Assembly (NCBI GenBank): GCA_965212245.1
Contig: OZ243107.1
Location: 2,418,001 to 2,482,000, forward strand
Length of the DNA: 64,000 nucleotides
Direction: 5' to 3'
Source: CAKZNE01 sp040222435
GTDB lineage: Bacteria; Bacteroidota; Bacteroidia; Flavobacteriales; Schleiferiaceae
The position numbers and the translations under genes were made by a program. Each line of letters opens with the position of its first letter. Positions within the stretch are counted from its first letter, which is position 1. A model generated the notes under the pieces. That model had not been told where the DNA came from, did not search any database, and was given only the letters and a program-made list of their open reading frames with translations. Positions 1-9,909 of this stretch are shown one piece after another.

Positions 1-18
1 TTTATACCCTTTTGAGTT

Positions 19-1053
19 TTGAGAATAATACTGCTGATTTTTGTACTGATCATTGCTGTAACAGCCTGCCGAGATGCTTCGGAGCCTTTGGCTATTGCTC
101 CCAGAGGTATGGTATGGTTACCATCAGCGGAGTTTGAACAGGGAGCTCAAAGTTTTGATGAAATGGCGCAAGCCCACGAAAAGCCAACTCACACGGTGAA
201 AGTGGATGGTTTTTTTATAGATAGCACAGAAGTGACTAACGCCAGTTTCAAGGCTTTTACAGATGCTACGGGATATATTACCGTAGCGGAAAGGCCTATA
301 GATTGGGAAGAATTGAAAAAGCAATTACCTCCTGACACTCCCCGGCTGGCTGATTCGCTGCTTAAACCCGGGTCATTGGTCTTTAGACAAGATATTCAAA
401 AACTTCATGATCACCATAATATATGGCAGTGGTGGGAGTGGAAAACAGGAGCTAACTGGAGACACCCGGCCGGCCCTGAAAGCAATATTGATGGAAAAGA
501 TAATTACCCGGTGGTGCATATAGCCTATGCGGATGCCCTGGCGTATTGCAAATGGAAAGGACATCGTTTGCCTACAGAAGCCGAGTGGGAGCGTGCTGCG
601 CGCGCTAAGCTTTTAAAGTCAGTTTTTACATGGGGAGATGATATAGATAAATCAGGACAGTATGCCAATACCTGGCAAGGAGAATTTCCGGTTTTAAACC
701 TGGCTGAAGATGGGTATATCTATGCAGCCCCCGTAGCAAGTTATCCGCCTAATGGTGCAGGTATATATGATATGGCCGGTAATGTGTGGGAGTGGACGTC
801 TGATTGGTATAACCATAATTACTACTTATCGGTGGCTGGTAAAACACTCTTAAACCCGGAAGGAGCTTCAGAGCCCGACAATCTTCAGTATCCTCATCAA
901 AAGGAAAAAGTAATTAAAGGAGGCTCATACTTATGCCATGCATCCTATTGTGCCAGCTTTCGGATATCGGCACGAATGGCTATGGCTATAGACAGTGGTT
1001 CAGATCACCTGGGCTTTCGTACTGTGTTTAGTCCGGCAATACACACCCCCTAG
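19..1053 (+). CDS. Formylglycine-generating enzyme family (SUMF1/FGE-sulfatase) lipoprotein
   Basis: A 344-aa protein whose first 20 or so residues form a lipoprotein signal ending at a lipobox (VTAC), so it is probably anchored in an envelope membrane. The rest is an FGE-sulfatase domain: residues near 28-50 (MVWLPSAEFEQGA), the THTVKVDGFFIDSTEVTN block, RLPTEAEWERAAR, and YDMAGNVWEWTSDWY. The segment KGGSYLCHASYCASFR places Cys306 and Cys311 five residues apart, like the copper-binding catalytic pair of true formylglycine-generating enzymes, so catalytic activity on sulfatases is plausible. Many bacterial homologues lack this pair. The start is TTG at 19, because an in-frame TGA lies just upstream at 13. 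No sulfatase gene is in the window, so the substrate must lie elsewhere. Family is certain; enzymatic role is inferred. Confidence 0.88.
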   Translation: MRIILLIFVLIIAVTACRDASEPLAIAPRGMVWLPSAEFEQGAQSFDEMAQAHEKPTHTVKVDGFFIDSTEVTNASFKAFTDATGYITVAERPIDWEELKKQLPPDTPRLADSLLKPGSLVFRQDIQKLHDHHNIWQWWEWKTGANWRHPAGPESNIDGKDNYPVVHIAYADALAYCKWKGHRLPTEAEWERAARAKLLKSVFTWGDDIDKSGQYANTWQGEFPVLNLAEDGYIYAAPVASYPPNGAGIYDMAGNVWEWTSDWYNHNYYLSVAGKTLLNPEGASEPDNLQYPHQKEKVIKGGSYLCHASYCASFRISARMAMAIDSGSDHLGFRTVFSPAIHTP

Positions 1054-1114
1054 TCAGGTTTTAAAATATTTGAAGAGGGGAATTAATACTGCCCATTGCG
1101 GATGGAGTATGCAT

Positions 1115-3280
1115 CTAATCCTGATTTTTTGAAGGCATAGGGTTTGTGAAATGCACTCGTACTTCAGTGCCATGGGGCTTTCTTTGCATAAAGATCAATT
1201 CGCCTCCGTTCATATGAGCAAACTCTTTTACCAGTTTCAAACCAATCCCGGTACCTATTTCACCATTTGTGCCTTTAAAAGAAATACGGCTGTCTTTTGA
1301 GTTGAGGTTTTTCAACACCTCATCACTTATTCCTACACCTTCATCACGAACTATAAGGATGAGCCCTTCCACATCTTCTTGTTGCACAATAATCTCAATC
1401 TTAGATTGCGGCCGGCTGAATTTAAGGGCATTGGTTATAAGGTTTGAAATAATACTGGTTAGCTGGTGCTCATCGGCAAATATTTTTGCATCGGTAGGAC
1501 ACTCTACCTGTAACTCAATTTGTTTAAGGCGAGCTGACGATTCAAATAAAGCCATGAGTTCTTCAATAAAAGGAACCAGTTCTATCACGGTTTGATGCAG
1601 ACTTTTTTCTTGCATTTGCAGACGGGACCAAGCCAGGATATTTTCCAGTGTTTTAAGCGTCATTTCCGTGTCAGTCTTAAGATGTTTAACCACCTCATTC
1701 AGATCAGGATCTTTGATCTCCGAGAGTTGCAGTATATGTATAAATCCCAAGATAGAAGTTAGGGGAGATCTTAGATCATGCCCCAGAACCGAGAGTATCC
1801 GGTTCTTCATCTGGTTCATTTCATCCAGTTGTGCCTGTTGTTCCTTAAGTTGAGTGAGGTGCAGCTCCAATTGGCTATTGTTGTTTTCCTGAATGCTTAA
1901 CCTGATCTGACGTTGACGATAGGCTACCAGCAGAATTCCGGTGAGTATCAGCAAACCTATGACCAGCATAAGGTATAGGTACCTTGACTTTTGAGCGGCA
2001 GCCAACCGAGCCTGGTCTTCAGTTTGTTGTGCCTTTAAAACACGGTTCTCACTGTCACTTAATTCTTTTTCATATATGGTACGTAGTTGCGCAAAATTCC
2101 TGTTTCGGAAAGAGACATTCACACTATCCTGTATTTTTTTTTCCTGTTCCAGCCAGTTCATGGCGCTTTTATAATTCTGGATATCCTTATAAAACTCATA
2201 AAGCATTCGGTAACCGGATATCCTCAAGTCAAAAGTGTTAAGCTTTTCACCCAGGTCCTTAGCTTTTAAAAGGTAATCCTCAGCTTTAGTCATGTTACCC
2301 AGCTTTTGATATGCAAGCCCTAAGCCCCCGTAAGAATAGAAGTAACCCAACTCAATCCCATTGGCCCGGGAAACAGCCAGGGTGGTATCATAATGGCCAA
2401 TGGCCTGGTTGTAATCGCCCTGCTGAAGGAAAAAATCACCGATGTTGTAATGACAAATAGCAATACCTCCGGCATCACCAAATCCTTTTTTAAGCAGAAG
2501 GGCCTTGCGGAGATAGAAGATGGCACTATCGTATTGACCGGAATTCTTAAAACAAAGGCCCAGATTATTGTAGTTTTTACTTAGCTGATAATCGGCATTG
2601 ATCTCCCGGTTTAATTCAATGGCCATAAAAAAATGTTTTTTGGCCATATCCAGGTTTTCGAGTTGCTCCCGGTAAAGCTCACCAATATTATTATCTACAA
2701 TGGCCAGAGAGGCTTTATCGCCATTAGAGCGAAAAAAATCAGCAGTGGTCAGAAGGTTGGATAAGGCTTCCTCATATTGCTCATTTTTAAGATAGGCCAA
2801 AGACATATTGGATAACAATCCATAGTATGCGTCCGGATCACCATCCTTAGCCAACTCTATGGCTTCATAGTAATAGATCAGTGCTGCGGTTCCATCGTTT
2901 TGTAGAGACTGTATACTACCTTGCCCATTCAAAGCCTTGATGAGTAATGAAGTATCACTTGCCTCTTCAGCCAGAATTTCAAGTTTCCGGTACAGGCTAT
3001 CTGCTAAAGCAAGCTTTTGCAGGTCAAAACTAATGGCCGCTTTGTAAAAAGTGGCATACCTTAAACCTTCGGAATCATTAGTTTTAATAGATAAGCGCTC
3101 AGCGATATCTGCATAATGAAGCGTTTGTTCATAATTGGTTACTGAATAAAACTTTTTAGCAGAATCCAATGAATTGTCAATCTTGGATTTAAAGTTTTCT
3201 GACTGCCCAAAAAGTGATACCCAAAGAAAAGCCGTAAAGAAAGTAAGCCCAGTTTGCTTCAAGGTTATGAAATTGCTCAA
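1115..3280 (-). CDS. TPR-repeat sensor histidine kinase
   Basis: A 721-aa membrane histidine kinase. It has an N-terminal signal sequence, about eight TPR units (residues about 40-400, for example ALSNLLTTADFFRSNGD and AIFYLRKALLLKKGFGD), and a short coiled coil. One membrane segment follows (YLYLMLVIGLLILTGILLVAY, about 430-452), then a second coiled coil, a HisKA domain with phospho-accepting His501 (LSVLGHDLRSPLTS), and a C-terminal HATPase_c domain with N and G boxes (NLITNALKF, GTGIGLKLVKEF). This is a common Bacteroidota design in which the periplasmic TPR part is thought to sense or bind partners. There is no response regulator next to it, so it is an orphan here. It is convergent with the FGE-like gene. 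The ligand is unknown. Confidence 0.9.
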   Translation of the reverse strand: MSNFITLKQTGLTFFTAFLWVSLFGQSENFKSKIDNSLDSAKKFYSVTNYEQTLHYADIAERLSIKTNDSEGLRYATFYKAAISFDLQKLALADSLYRKLEILAEEASDTSLLIKALNGQGSIQSLQNDGTAALIYYYEAIELAKDGDPDAYYGLLSNMSLAYLKNEQYEEALSNLLTTADFFRSNGDKASLAIVDNNIGELYREQLENLDMAKKHFFMAIELNREINADYQLSKNYNNLGLCFKNSGQYDSAIFYLRKALLLKKGFGDAGGIAICHYNIGDFFLQQGDYNQAIGHYDTTLAVSRANGIELGYFYSYGGLGLAYQKLGNMTKAEDYLLKAKDLGEKLNTFDLRISGYRMLYEFYKDIQNYKSAMNWLEQEKKIQDSVNVSFRNRNFAQLRTIYEKELSDSENRVLKAQQTEDQARLAAAQKSRYLYLMLVIGLLILTGILLVAYRQRQIRLSIQENNNSQLELHLTQLKEQQAQLDEMNQMKNRILSVLGHDLRSPLTSILGFIHILQLSEIKDPDLNEVVKHLKTDTEMTLKTLENILAWSRLQMQEKSLHQTVIELVPFIEELMALFESSARLKQIELQVECPTDAKIFADEHQLTSIISNLITNALKFSRPQSKIEIIVQQEDVEGLILIVRDEGVGISDEVLKNLNSKDSRISFKGTNGEIGTGIGLKLVKEFAHMNGGELIFMQRKPHGTEVRVHFTNPMPSKNQD

Positions 3281-3389
3281 TAAACAAATATAGCTTTTGC
3301 CTTTTAAGGGGTCAAATATCTTATTTGAATGGTTATAAAAACTTATTTAGACGTGTGGTCATTAACTTGCGGGCCCATCAATTCAGCAT

Positions 3390-5174
3390 ATGAAAAAAGT
3401 TTATCTGCAAAGGGCAGAACGTTTTGAAAAGGAAATGAAAGATGTGCAGCGAAAAAGCCAGTGGTTTTCGGTCAGCCGTCTTGTAACCATAATATTAGCC
3501 TTAGTTTCCGCTTATTTTCTTCTGGATGGCGGCCAGAAAATATGGTTGGTGCTGGCCTTATCCGGAGTTTTTGGGTTTTTTGTTTTAGTGTGGCGGCACG
3601 TGGGCATCAGAAAGCAAAAAAAACGGGTAGAGAACCTGCTTTTACTCAACCAGAAGGAAACAGCATACCTGGAAGGTAAAGACATGGATTTCCCCGATGG
3701 AGATGAGTTCAATGATCCCGGGCATTTATTTAGCTATGATCTCGATATTTTCGGACCTCATTCTTTGTTTTACCACCTTAACCGCACGGCTACTCTTAAA
3801 GGGCGCCAGAGGTTAGCCAGAGCTCTTAGTGAGCCTGATCCGGCTGATAAAATACCGGAAAAACAGGAAGCTGTTCAGGAACTGATTACTGATCTGGACT
3901 GGCGCCAGAATTTTACGGCAGCTGGAATGGAGGTGGAAGAAGATCCACACCTCTCTCAAAAAATAAAAATATGGCTTGCAAGTAGCAAAAACAGGCCACC
4001 AGCCTTGCTTCTTCACCCTTTAACGCGAGTTGTTTTGGCGGTTATTACCATTGGGTTGGGTGTACATTTTGCCGTGTTTCCTGCTCCGGCCCATTTTAAT
4101 TGGTTTATGTATGGTTTTGGATTGAACCTCTTACTGGTATTCTCCCAGTATAAGTACATCAAAAAAGAATACAGCATGCTCAATGGCATAGCCTCCTCTC
4201 TACATATGTATGGAGAACTTATAGGTGCTGTAGAGCAGCGTTCCTTCCGGGCCGGTTTATTAAAATCGCTGCAATCACAGTTGGTTACCGAAGATGAAAA
4301 AGCCAGTAGGGCACTTAAAAAAATGGGGCGGCTGCTGGATGGTTTTGATCAAATGAATAATGCAGTAGCGTTGTTACTAACCAATGGTCTGTACCTCTAC
4401 CACCTTCATGTACTTCGTGGTCTGTATCAATGGAAGGAGACCTATGGCAGTCAGGTGGAAGTATGGTTAAGATCAGTAAGTGAGATGGACCACCTGGTAA
4501 GCCTGGCAAATTTTGCCTTTAATTACCAGGAATATACGTACCCGGAGATCACGGAAGAAGTAGCTTTTGAAGCGACACAAATAGGACACCCCCTTATTGA
4601 GAGGAGTAAACGGGTAAATAACTCCATAAGCCTGGATAATTTTAAATATGTAGTACTAACCGGTAGTAATATGTCTGGTAAGAGTACTTTTTTAAAAACT
4701 ATGGGGATAAACCTGGTGCTGGCGCGTGCAGGAGCACCGGTTTGTGCAGAAAAGTTTAAAACCCACGCCTTTACATTATTAACCAGTATGAAACTTATCG
4801 ATTCGCTGGCCCGTGAAGAATCTTATTTTCAGGCGGAGGTGCTCCGCCTGAAGAAAGTGCGTGAAATACTGGAAGAGGGACGGCCCTGCCTGGTGCTTTT
4901 GGATGAGATTTTACGTGGTACCAATTCAGATGATAAACGCAACGGTACGCGTTTGTTTATGCAAAAGATAGCGGGCTTTAATGCCCGGGGAGTTATTGCT
5001 ACACATGATATAGATATTGCAGATTTAGCACAAAAGCAAGCTGGAACTTTCAAGGCATTTTACTTTGAAAGCAAAGTGCAAAATGACCAATTGTACTTTG
5101 ATTACTATTTGCGTGAGGGTATTTGCACCACGCCTAATGCAACCGATCTCATGCGGGCACACGGTATTATATGA
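3390..5174 (+). CDS. MutS-family ATPase with membrane segments
   Basis: A 594-aa protein carrying the MutS core and ATPase domain but no N-terminal mismatch-recognition domain. The Walker A motif GSNMSGKST starts at residue 425. The Walker B region CLVLLDEILRGTNSDD and the later VIATHDIDIA follow the MutS/MSH pattern. Unlike canonical MutS it has two pairs of hydrophobic helices, near residues 28-70 and 210-250, which should put it in the inner membrane. This makes classical mismatch repair unlikely; it belongs to the MutS-related proteins common in Bacteroidota, whose function is unknown. It converges on the DUF4407 gene with no intergenic base. The ATG start at 3390 fits the first conserved residues. 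Confidence 0.85.
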   Translation: MKKVYLQRAERFEKEMKDVQRKSQWFSVSRLVTIILALVSAYFLLDGGQKIWLVLALSGVFGFFVLVWRHVGIRKQKKRVENLLLLNQKETAYLEGKDMDFPDGDEFNDPGHLFSYDLDIFGPHSLFYHLNRTATLKGRQRLARALSEPDPADKIPEKQEAVQELITDLDWRQNFTAAGMEVEEDPHLSQKIKIWLASSKNRPPALLLHPLTRVVLAVITIGLGVHFAVFPAPAHFNWFMYGFGLNLLLVFSQYKYIKKEYSMLNGIASSLHMYGELIGAVEQRSFRAGLLKSLQSQLVTEDEKASRALKKMGRLLDGFDQMNNAVALLLTNGLYLYHLHVLRGLYQWKETYGSQVEVWLRSVSEMDHLVSLANFAFNYQEYTYPEITEEVAFEATQIGHPLIERSKRVNNSISLDNFKYVVLTGSNMSGKSTFLKTMGINLVLARAGAPVCAEKFKTHAFTLLTSMKLIDSLAREESYFQAEVLRLKKVREILEEGRPCLVLLDEILRGTNSDDKRNGTRLFMQKIAGFNARGVIATHDIDIADLAQKQAGTFKAFYFESKVQNDQLYFDYYLREGICTTPNATDLMRAHGII

Positions 5175-6197
5175 TCAGGATTTTTCTATGGCACTGGCTT
5201 GGTCATAAGCCTGCTGAAGCGCTTCTTCCCGTTTACCTGAATGGAGTTTATTCACTAAAAGCTGATCATCATGCCGTATGCGATCATATAGGCCATAAGG
5301 TGCAAAAGTTTTAAAGGTTACCGGAAGAATATCCACCAGCACAAACAGCAGCATAAGGAACCACTGTGTAATACCTACAATGCGGTGTTCTTCTTTAAGA
5401 TCTTCCAATGCCAGTTCTCTGCGCAAATAATCATAAGATACCGTATAGGATTTTACAAGGCTATCACTACGTTCCTGCAGTTTTTCTGTTTCAGCATACA
5501 GCATTAGCTTTTGAAGACTATCAGCAAGACGGGTTTGGCGTAACTCTGTTTCCAGCTGTTGTAAATGGCGGATCTTATTTTCAGCGGAAGGCCCTTTGCC
5601 AGACAAACCGGTGGTAAGTAACTCTCCACCCGCATTGCGCATAACCTCACCATCAATTTCACGGGCTACCACTTCAGCCTGTGTATTTCGCAGGGCTTCC
5701 TTATACCGGTAAAGGCTATCCACAGTGGTTATATGGTTTTGGATGATGTTGATATCTGCCTCATATGCGGTCTCTATCTCATTGCGATATTCCCGCACAT
5801 CGGTGGCAATCCGGTCTTCAATACTGCCATCAAAATAGAGCAGCACCAGTGGGTGTGAGATCACTATGCCCAGCACCAGTGCAAATAAAAAGCGCAGGTA
5901 GAAAGCCGGGTTACGCATTTCTTCCCGGTTAGATACTTTACGAACGTGGGTGGAAACAATAAAACGGTCAAAACTGAAAATAATAAGAGCCCATATTAAA
6001 CCACCTGCGTAACACCAAAGCACAGACTGACTCAGGGCTTCAACGGTGGAAAGGGCATAAGTCATGGAAACAAAAGCCAGTATAGCAGGTATCAATACCA
6101 GAGTTCCAAATCCAATATGCTTTTGCCTTTCTCCTTTAGGGCAATGTGTAAGTATAGAGTGGTCGCTGCCAGCGCACCATATTAAGAATTGTTCCAT
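5175..6197 (-). CDS. DUF4407 domain membrane protein
   Basis: A 340-aa integral membrane protein. The N-terminus (MEQFLIWCAGSDHSILTHCP) and the arrangement of three hydrophobic helices in residues about 28-130, a long coiled coil (about 140-270), and a fourth helix (about 280-300) match DUF4407. The coiled coil is charged and rich in Glu, Arg and Gln. The family's molecular role is unknown. Its stop codon abuts that of the MutS-like gene on the other strand, so the two transcripts converge. The domain call is reliable; no function is proposed. Confidence 0.85.
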   Translation of the reverse strand: MEQFLIWCAGSDHSILTHCPKGERQKHIGFGTLVLIPAILAFVSMTYALSTVEALSQSVLWCYAGGLIWALIIFSFDRFIVSTHVRKVSNREEMRNPAFYLRFLFALVLGIVISHPLVLLYFDGSIEDRIATDVREYRNEIETAYEADINIIQNHITTVDSLYRYKEALRNTQAEVVAREIDGEVMRNAGGELLTTGLSGKGPSAENKIRHLQQLETELRQTRLADSLQKLMLYAETEKLQERSDSLVKSYTVSYDYLRRELALEDLKEEHRIVGITQWFLMLLFVLVDILPVTFKTFAPYGLYDRIRHDDQLLVNKLHSGKREEALQQAYDQASAIEKS

Positions 6198-6370
6198 CTT
6201 TAGCGGCTTAAAGAGTTAATAACGCTGTAAAGTGCAGCAGGGTATCAGCAGCGGGTTGTTTCCGAACGGAAATTTACTAAAAGCATTTGAGCCTTACTGA
6301 CCTGTGAAAAATAATATATGAACCTTAGTTATACAGTGGGGTTAAAAGAAACACTTTTGAAAATAAGAGC

Positions 6371-7129
6371 ATGAAAAACCTTTTTAAGCTGGGCTTGTTG
6401 GCCTTTGTTCTTTCTTTTTCGAGTTGCGAAAAAGATAATGACTCCAACGGAGGCATACCAGGTAACGATCTCAATACCGGATCATCAGCCCAAGACATTT
6501 TATCGGCAGACCGCTTTGGTAAAATAACGATTGAAGTTCAGTATCCGGCTGGTTTTACCCCCGCTTCAGGTGTGATAGCGGATATGGAAGCTTTTTTAAA
6601 CACGTATTGCAATAAGCCAGGTGGTATTGAAGTAGTACCTGTAGAAATAAACACACCGGACGGTGATTCATACGATTTTACGGATATCCGCAATATTGAA
6701 AATGCTAACCGGCAGATTTACAATAAAGAAAATGAGCTGGCCTTATACGTCCTGTTTTCCGATAAGGAATTCAGCGGTAATGAAGGCAATCAATTTACCC
6801 TGGGTGCGGCCTATCAAAACACAAGCACCGTAATATTTCTTAAAACTATCCGTGATAATTCAGGAGGGTTAGGACCTTCAGAAGCACTACTTACCAGCAC
6901 TGTTTTACATCATGAATTAGGACACTTAATGGGGTTGGTAAACCTGGGGACTCCGCAGCAACAGGACCATGAGGATAAGGAGCATGAAAAGCATTGTAAT
7001 GTGGAATCGTGCCTGATGTTTTGGGCCGTTGAATCTCAACAGATCATTGGAAACATGGGGAATTTAAGCAGCCCTCCGGATTTTGATGCGCAATGTAAAG
7101 CTGACCTTAAAGGTAACGGAGGAAAATAA
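6371..7129 (+). CDS. Zinc metalloprotease-like lipoprotein
   Basis: A 252-aa lipoprotein with a lipobox at the end of a short signal (SFSSCEKD). The central motif HELGHLMGL (His181-Glu182-His185) is a metzincin-type zinc-binding site of HExxHxxG form, and a His/Glu/Cys-rich stretch follows (HEDKEHEKHCNVESC). The protein resembles the membrane metalloprotease proteins of Bacteroidetes. The third zinc ligand cannot be fixed from sequence alone; a later His or Asp is likely. It probably acts on the cell surface or in the periplasm. It converges with the following monooxygenase-like gene with a 4-nt gap. Confidence 0.78.
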   Translation: MKNLFKLGLLAFVLSFSSCEKDNDSNGGIPGNDLNTGSSAQDILSADRFGKITIEVQYPAGFTPASGVIADMEAFLNTYCNKPGGIEVVPVEINTPDGDSYDFTDIRNIENANRQIYNKENELALYVLFSDKEFSGNEGNQFTLGAAYQNTSTVIFLKTIRDNSGGLGPSEALLTSTVLHHELGHLMGLVNLGTPQQQDHEDKEHEKHCNVESCLMFWAVESQQIIGNMGNLSSPPDFDAQCKADLKGNGGK

Positions 7130-7133
7130 GTTG

Positions 7134-7448
7134 TCAGCAGATTTTGATATCCGGTGATGCATGATAGGTATGCAGCTCCAGTTTTACTTTTCCGGTTTTA
7201 ATAAGTTCCTGCCAAACCAGGTTCCATTCAAAAAACTCCGGGTTTTGCCATGATGCCTTATGTGACTCAGCACTTTCCCACTCCAATATATGCTCTGTAC
7301 TGTTTTCATCCGGGTTTACCCTTATTTGGGCTGATATAAGCCCCGGTTGCTTTTGGTAAATTCCAATGGTTGTTTCAGAAAGTTTCACCACTTTATCCCT
7401 AAGACTCCTGTCAAAACTGGTTTTAGTGATTGTAACATATTTCTTCAT
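7134..7448 (-). CDS. Antibiotic biosynthesis monooxygenase (ABM)-like protein
   Basis: A 104-aa single-domain protein with the size and pattern of the dimeric alpha/beta-barrel ABM family: an N-terminal beta strand (YVTITKTSF), a helix running through VVKLSETTIGIYQK, a strand (PGLISAQIRVNPD), a WESAESHKASWQNPEF block and a C-terminal strand. Such proteins include small quinol or haem-degrading monooxygenases, but many have no known substrate. No haem ligand can be assigned. Cytosolic, with no signal peptide. Confidence 0.7.
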   Translation of the reverse strand: MKKYVTITKTSFDRSLRDKVVKLSETTIGIYQKQPGLISAQIRVNPDENSTEHILEWESAESHKASWQNPEFFEWNLVWQELIKTGKVKLELHTYHASPDIKIC

Positions 7449-7657
7449 AGTTATACGTGTAAGGAATGGTTAGTTTATGATTTTATTGAGTTAGCGAATC
7501 AATAAATTCATATATCCAATAAGCTCCCGGGTCCGCAAATTGTTCTTTTTCCGAAGGCGGTATGTAATCACATTACCTTTTGTATTCTGATCAATGAGTT
7601 GGGTTTGGGAATTAAGAGAGGTTCAGTACATTCGTGTCCCTTCTAACTACGATAATT

Positions 7658-9478
7658 ATGAAAAAATCCGGATTATATATTTCATTTACCCTTCTTATGG
7701 GAGCTTGCGCCAATCCGCAAAACAACACTATGCAGGAGCAGGAAACCCTGCGTACCCGGGTAGATTCATTTTTAAACGTATATACTTCAGAGTATCAGCA
7801 ACTGTATTATACATCTGCTAAAGCGGAATGGGAGCTCAATACCCACATTGTGGAGGGTGATACACTTACTTCACGTAAAGCCGAAGAAGCCAATGAGGCC
7901 TATGCAAATTTTACGGGTAGTACGGCTAATATAAATGCAGCTCAGGAATACCTGAAACAAAAGGATATGTTAAGTGATCTTCAGGTACGCCAGTTAAACG
8001 CGGTTTTATATGCTGCAGGTGCCAATCCCGAAGTGGCCAAAGATGTGGTGAAAAAGAAAATAAAAGCGGAAACCGAACAAACTAAAAACCTCTTTGGATT
8101 TGACTTTCAGATAGGTGGTGCTTCGGTAAGCACCAACGATATAGACGGTGTACTCGAAGAGTCCACAGACCTGGATGAGCGTTTAAAAGTCTGGCAGGCC
8201 AGTAAGGAAGTGGGGCAAAGCCTGAAAGATGGGCTGGAAAACCTCCGTTCGTTGCGAAACCAGTCTGTACAGGCCCTTAACTATGAAAATTATTTTCAAT
8301 TTCAGGTGTCTGAATACGGTATGAGGAGTGCGGAAATGCTTGACTTAAACCACAGGCTGATTAAGGAAATATGGCCGTTATATCGCGAACTGCATACCTG
8401 GGCCCGCTATGAATTAGCGGCCAAATATCGGCAGGAAGTCCCGGAAATGTTACCCGCCCATTGGGTGCCTAATCGCTGGGGACAGGAATGGAGTAGCCTG
8501 GTGAATGTAGAAGGATTAAACTTTGATAAGGCACTGGAAGAAAAAGGTGGCGAATGGATCATGAAGGAGGGGGAAGATTTTTATATGAGCCTGGGGTATA
8601 GTGCATTGCCAGAAACCTTTTATACCAAGTCCAGTCTTTATCCTCTTCCTCCGGAAGCGGATTATAAAAAGAACAATCATGCTTCAGCCTGGCACATGAA
8701 CCTGGAAAACGATGTGCGCTCATTGATGAGTGTGGAGCCTAACACCCGCTGGTGGAATACGGTATTACATGAGTTGGGGCATATATATTATTATCAGGCT
8801 TATACCACTGATAGTGTGCCGGTATTGTTAAGAGGTGGTGCAAACCGGGCTTACCATGAAGCTATTGGTACCCTTATCGGTTTAGCGAGTATGCAAAAGC
8901 CTTTTTTGGTTCAAAAGGGTTTAGTGGAAGAAAAGCTGGAAGTTGACCAGGTTCAGGGTTTACTTAAAGAAGCCCTGGATTATATTGTAGTAATGCCGTG
9001 GGCAAGCGGTGTAATGACTGATTTTGAATATGCATTATATGCAGAAGATCTGCCAAAAGATCAGTTTAATGCACGCTGGTGGGAGCTTAAGAAAAAGTAT
9101 CAGGGTATAGTTGCCCCATCCCAAAGAGGTGAGGAGTACTGTGATGCCTGCTCCAAAACACATATTAATAATGATGCGGCCCAATATTATGATTATGCCC
9201 TGGCCAATGTACTGTTGTTCCAGTTTCATATGCATATCGCAAAGAATATTTTAAAGCAGGACCCTCATAATACCAATTATTACGGAAGCAAGGAGACCGG
9301 TGAATTTCTGCTGGCTTTAATGGCTCCGGGTGCTACGGTAGACTGGCGTGAGAATTTAAGGGAAAACCTAAACGATGAGATCAGCGCTAAGGCTATTCAG
9401 GAATATTTCGCTCCTTTAACGCAATGGCTAAAGCAAGAAAATGAAGGGCGTACACATACGCTGGCGAAAAATATCTGA
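7658..9478 (+). CDS. M2-family (ACE-like) zinc dipeptidyl carboxypeptidase, lipoprotein
   Basis: A large zinc peptidase of about 606 aa related to angiotensin-converting enzyme. The zinc site is TVLHELGHIYYYQAY, with the HELGH motif starting near residue 371. Downstream, GANRAYHEAIGTLIGLASM supplies the typical HEA(I/V)G third-ligand segment, and NTRWWNTVLHE and GEEYCDACSKTHINNDAAQYYDYALANVL match M2 conservation. ATG 7658 is preferred over the upstream GTG at 7634 because it gives a clean lipoprotein signal (MKKSGLYISFTLLMGACANP). It probably trims dipeptides from peptides outside the inner membrane. Length is normal for the family. Confidence 0.92.
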   Translation: MKKSGLYISFTLLMGACANPQNNTMQEQETLRTRVDSFLNVYTSEYQQLYYTSAKAEWELNTHIVEGDTLTSRKAEEANEAYANFTGSTANINAAQEYLKQKDMLSDLQVRQLNAVLYAAGANPEVAKDVVKKKIKAETEQTKNLFGFDFQIGGASVSTNDIDGVLEESTDLDERLKVWQASKEVGQSLKDGLENLRSLRNQSVQALNYENYFQFQVSEYGMRSAEMLDLNHRLIKEIWPLYRELHTWARYELAAKYRQEVPEMLPAHWVPNRWGQEWSSLVNVEGLNFDKALEEKGGEWIMKEGEDFYMSLGYSALPETFYTKSSLYPLPPEADYKKNNHASAWHMNLENDVRSLMSVEPNTRWWNTVLHELGHIYYYQAYTTDSVPVLLRGGANRAYHEAIGTLIGLASMQKPFLVQKGLVEEKLEVDQVQGLLKEALDYIVVMPWASGVMTDFEYALYAEDLPKDQFNARWWELKKKYQGIVAPSQRGEEYCDACSKTHINNDAAQYYDYALANVLLFQFHMHIAKNILKQDPHNTNYYGSKETGEFLLALMAPGATVDWRENLRENLNDEISAKAIQEYFAPLTQWLKQENEGRTHTLAKNI

Positions 9479-9494
9479 TAAACAGGATAAATCT

Positions 9495-9857
9495 ATGATG
9501 CAACCAATCAATTTCACAGAGAAATTTGAGCAAATACACTCGTATTGGACTCCCTTTATTGTGGGCGAATTAAATAATCAATGGGTCAAATTGGCTAAAC
9601 TAAAAGGGGAATTCATATGGCATAGTCATGCGGATGAAGATGAACTTTTTATGGTGGTAAAAGGCGAACTGAGCATTGAGTTCCGAGACCGCATGGTTCA
9701 CCTTGAAGAAGGTGAAATGTGCATAGTGCCTAAGCAAACGGAACATAAACCAGTAGCCCGGGAAGAATGCCACATCATGTTATTTGAACCCAAGTCAACT
9801 GCTCATACTGGTGAAGTAGAGCATGAACTTACCGTTAAAAACCAACAATGGCTTTAA
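9495..9857 (+). CDS. Cupin-domain protein
   Basis: A small cupin of about 120 aa. The two cupin motifs are visible: WHSHADEDELFMVVKGEL (His and Glu metal ligands) and the later PKQTEHKPVA, so a single metal ion in a beta-barrel is expected. The open frame extends upstream to 9441 but overlaps the M2 peptidase gene. The tandem ATGs at 9495/9498 after a short A/G-rich stretch are the better starts and place it 16 nt after the peptidase stop, so co-transcription is likely. Substrate unknown. Confidence 0.78.
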   Translation: MMQPINFTEKFEQIHSYWTPFIVGELNNQWVKLAKLKGEFIWHSHADEDELFMVVKGELSIEFRDRMVHLEEGEMCIVPKQTEHKPVAREECHIMLFEPKSTAHTGEVEHELTVKNQQWL

Positions 9858-9909
9858 CAAATAAGTTGCCCTAATGCTTTTCAGGAAAACCCTATGAAAT
9901 GAAACGGGC

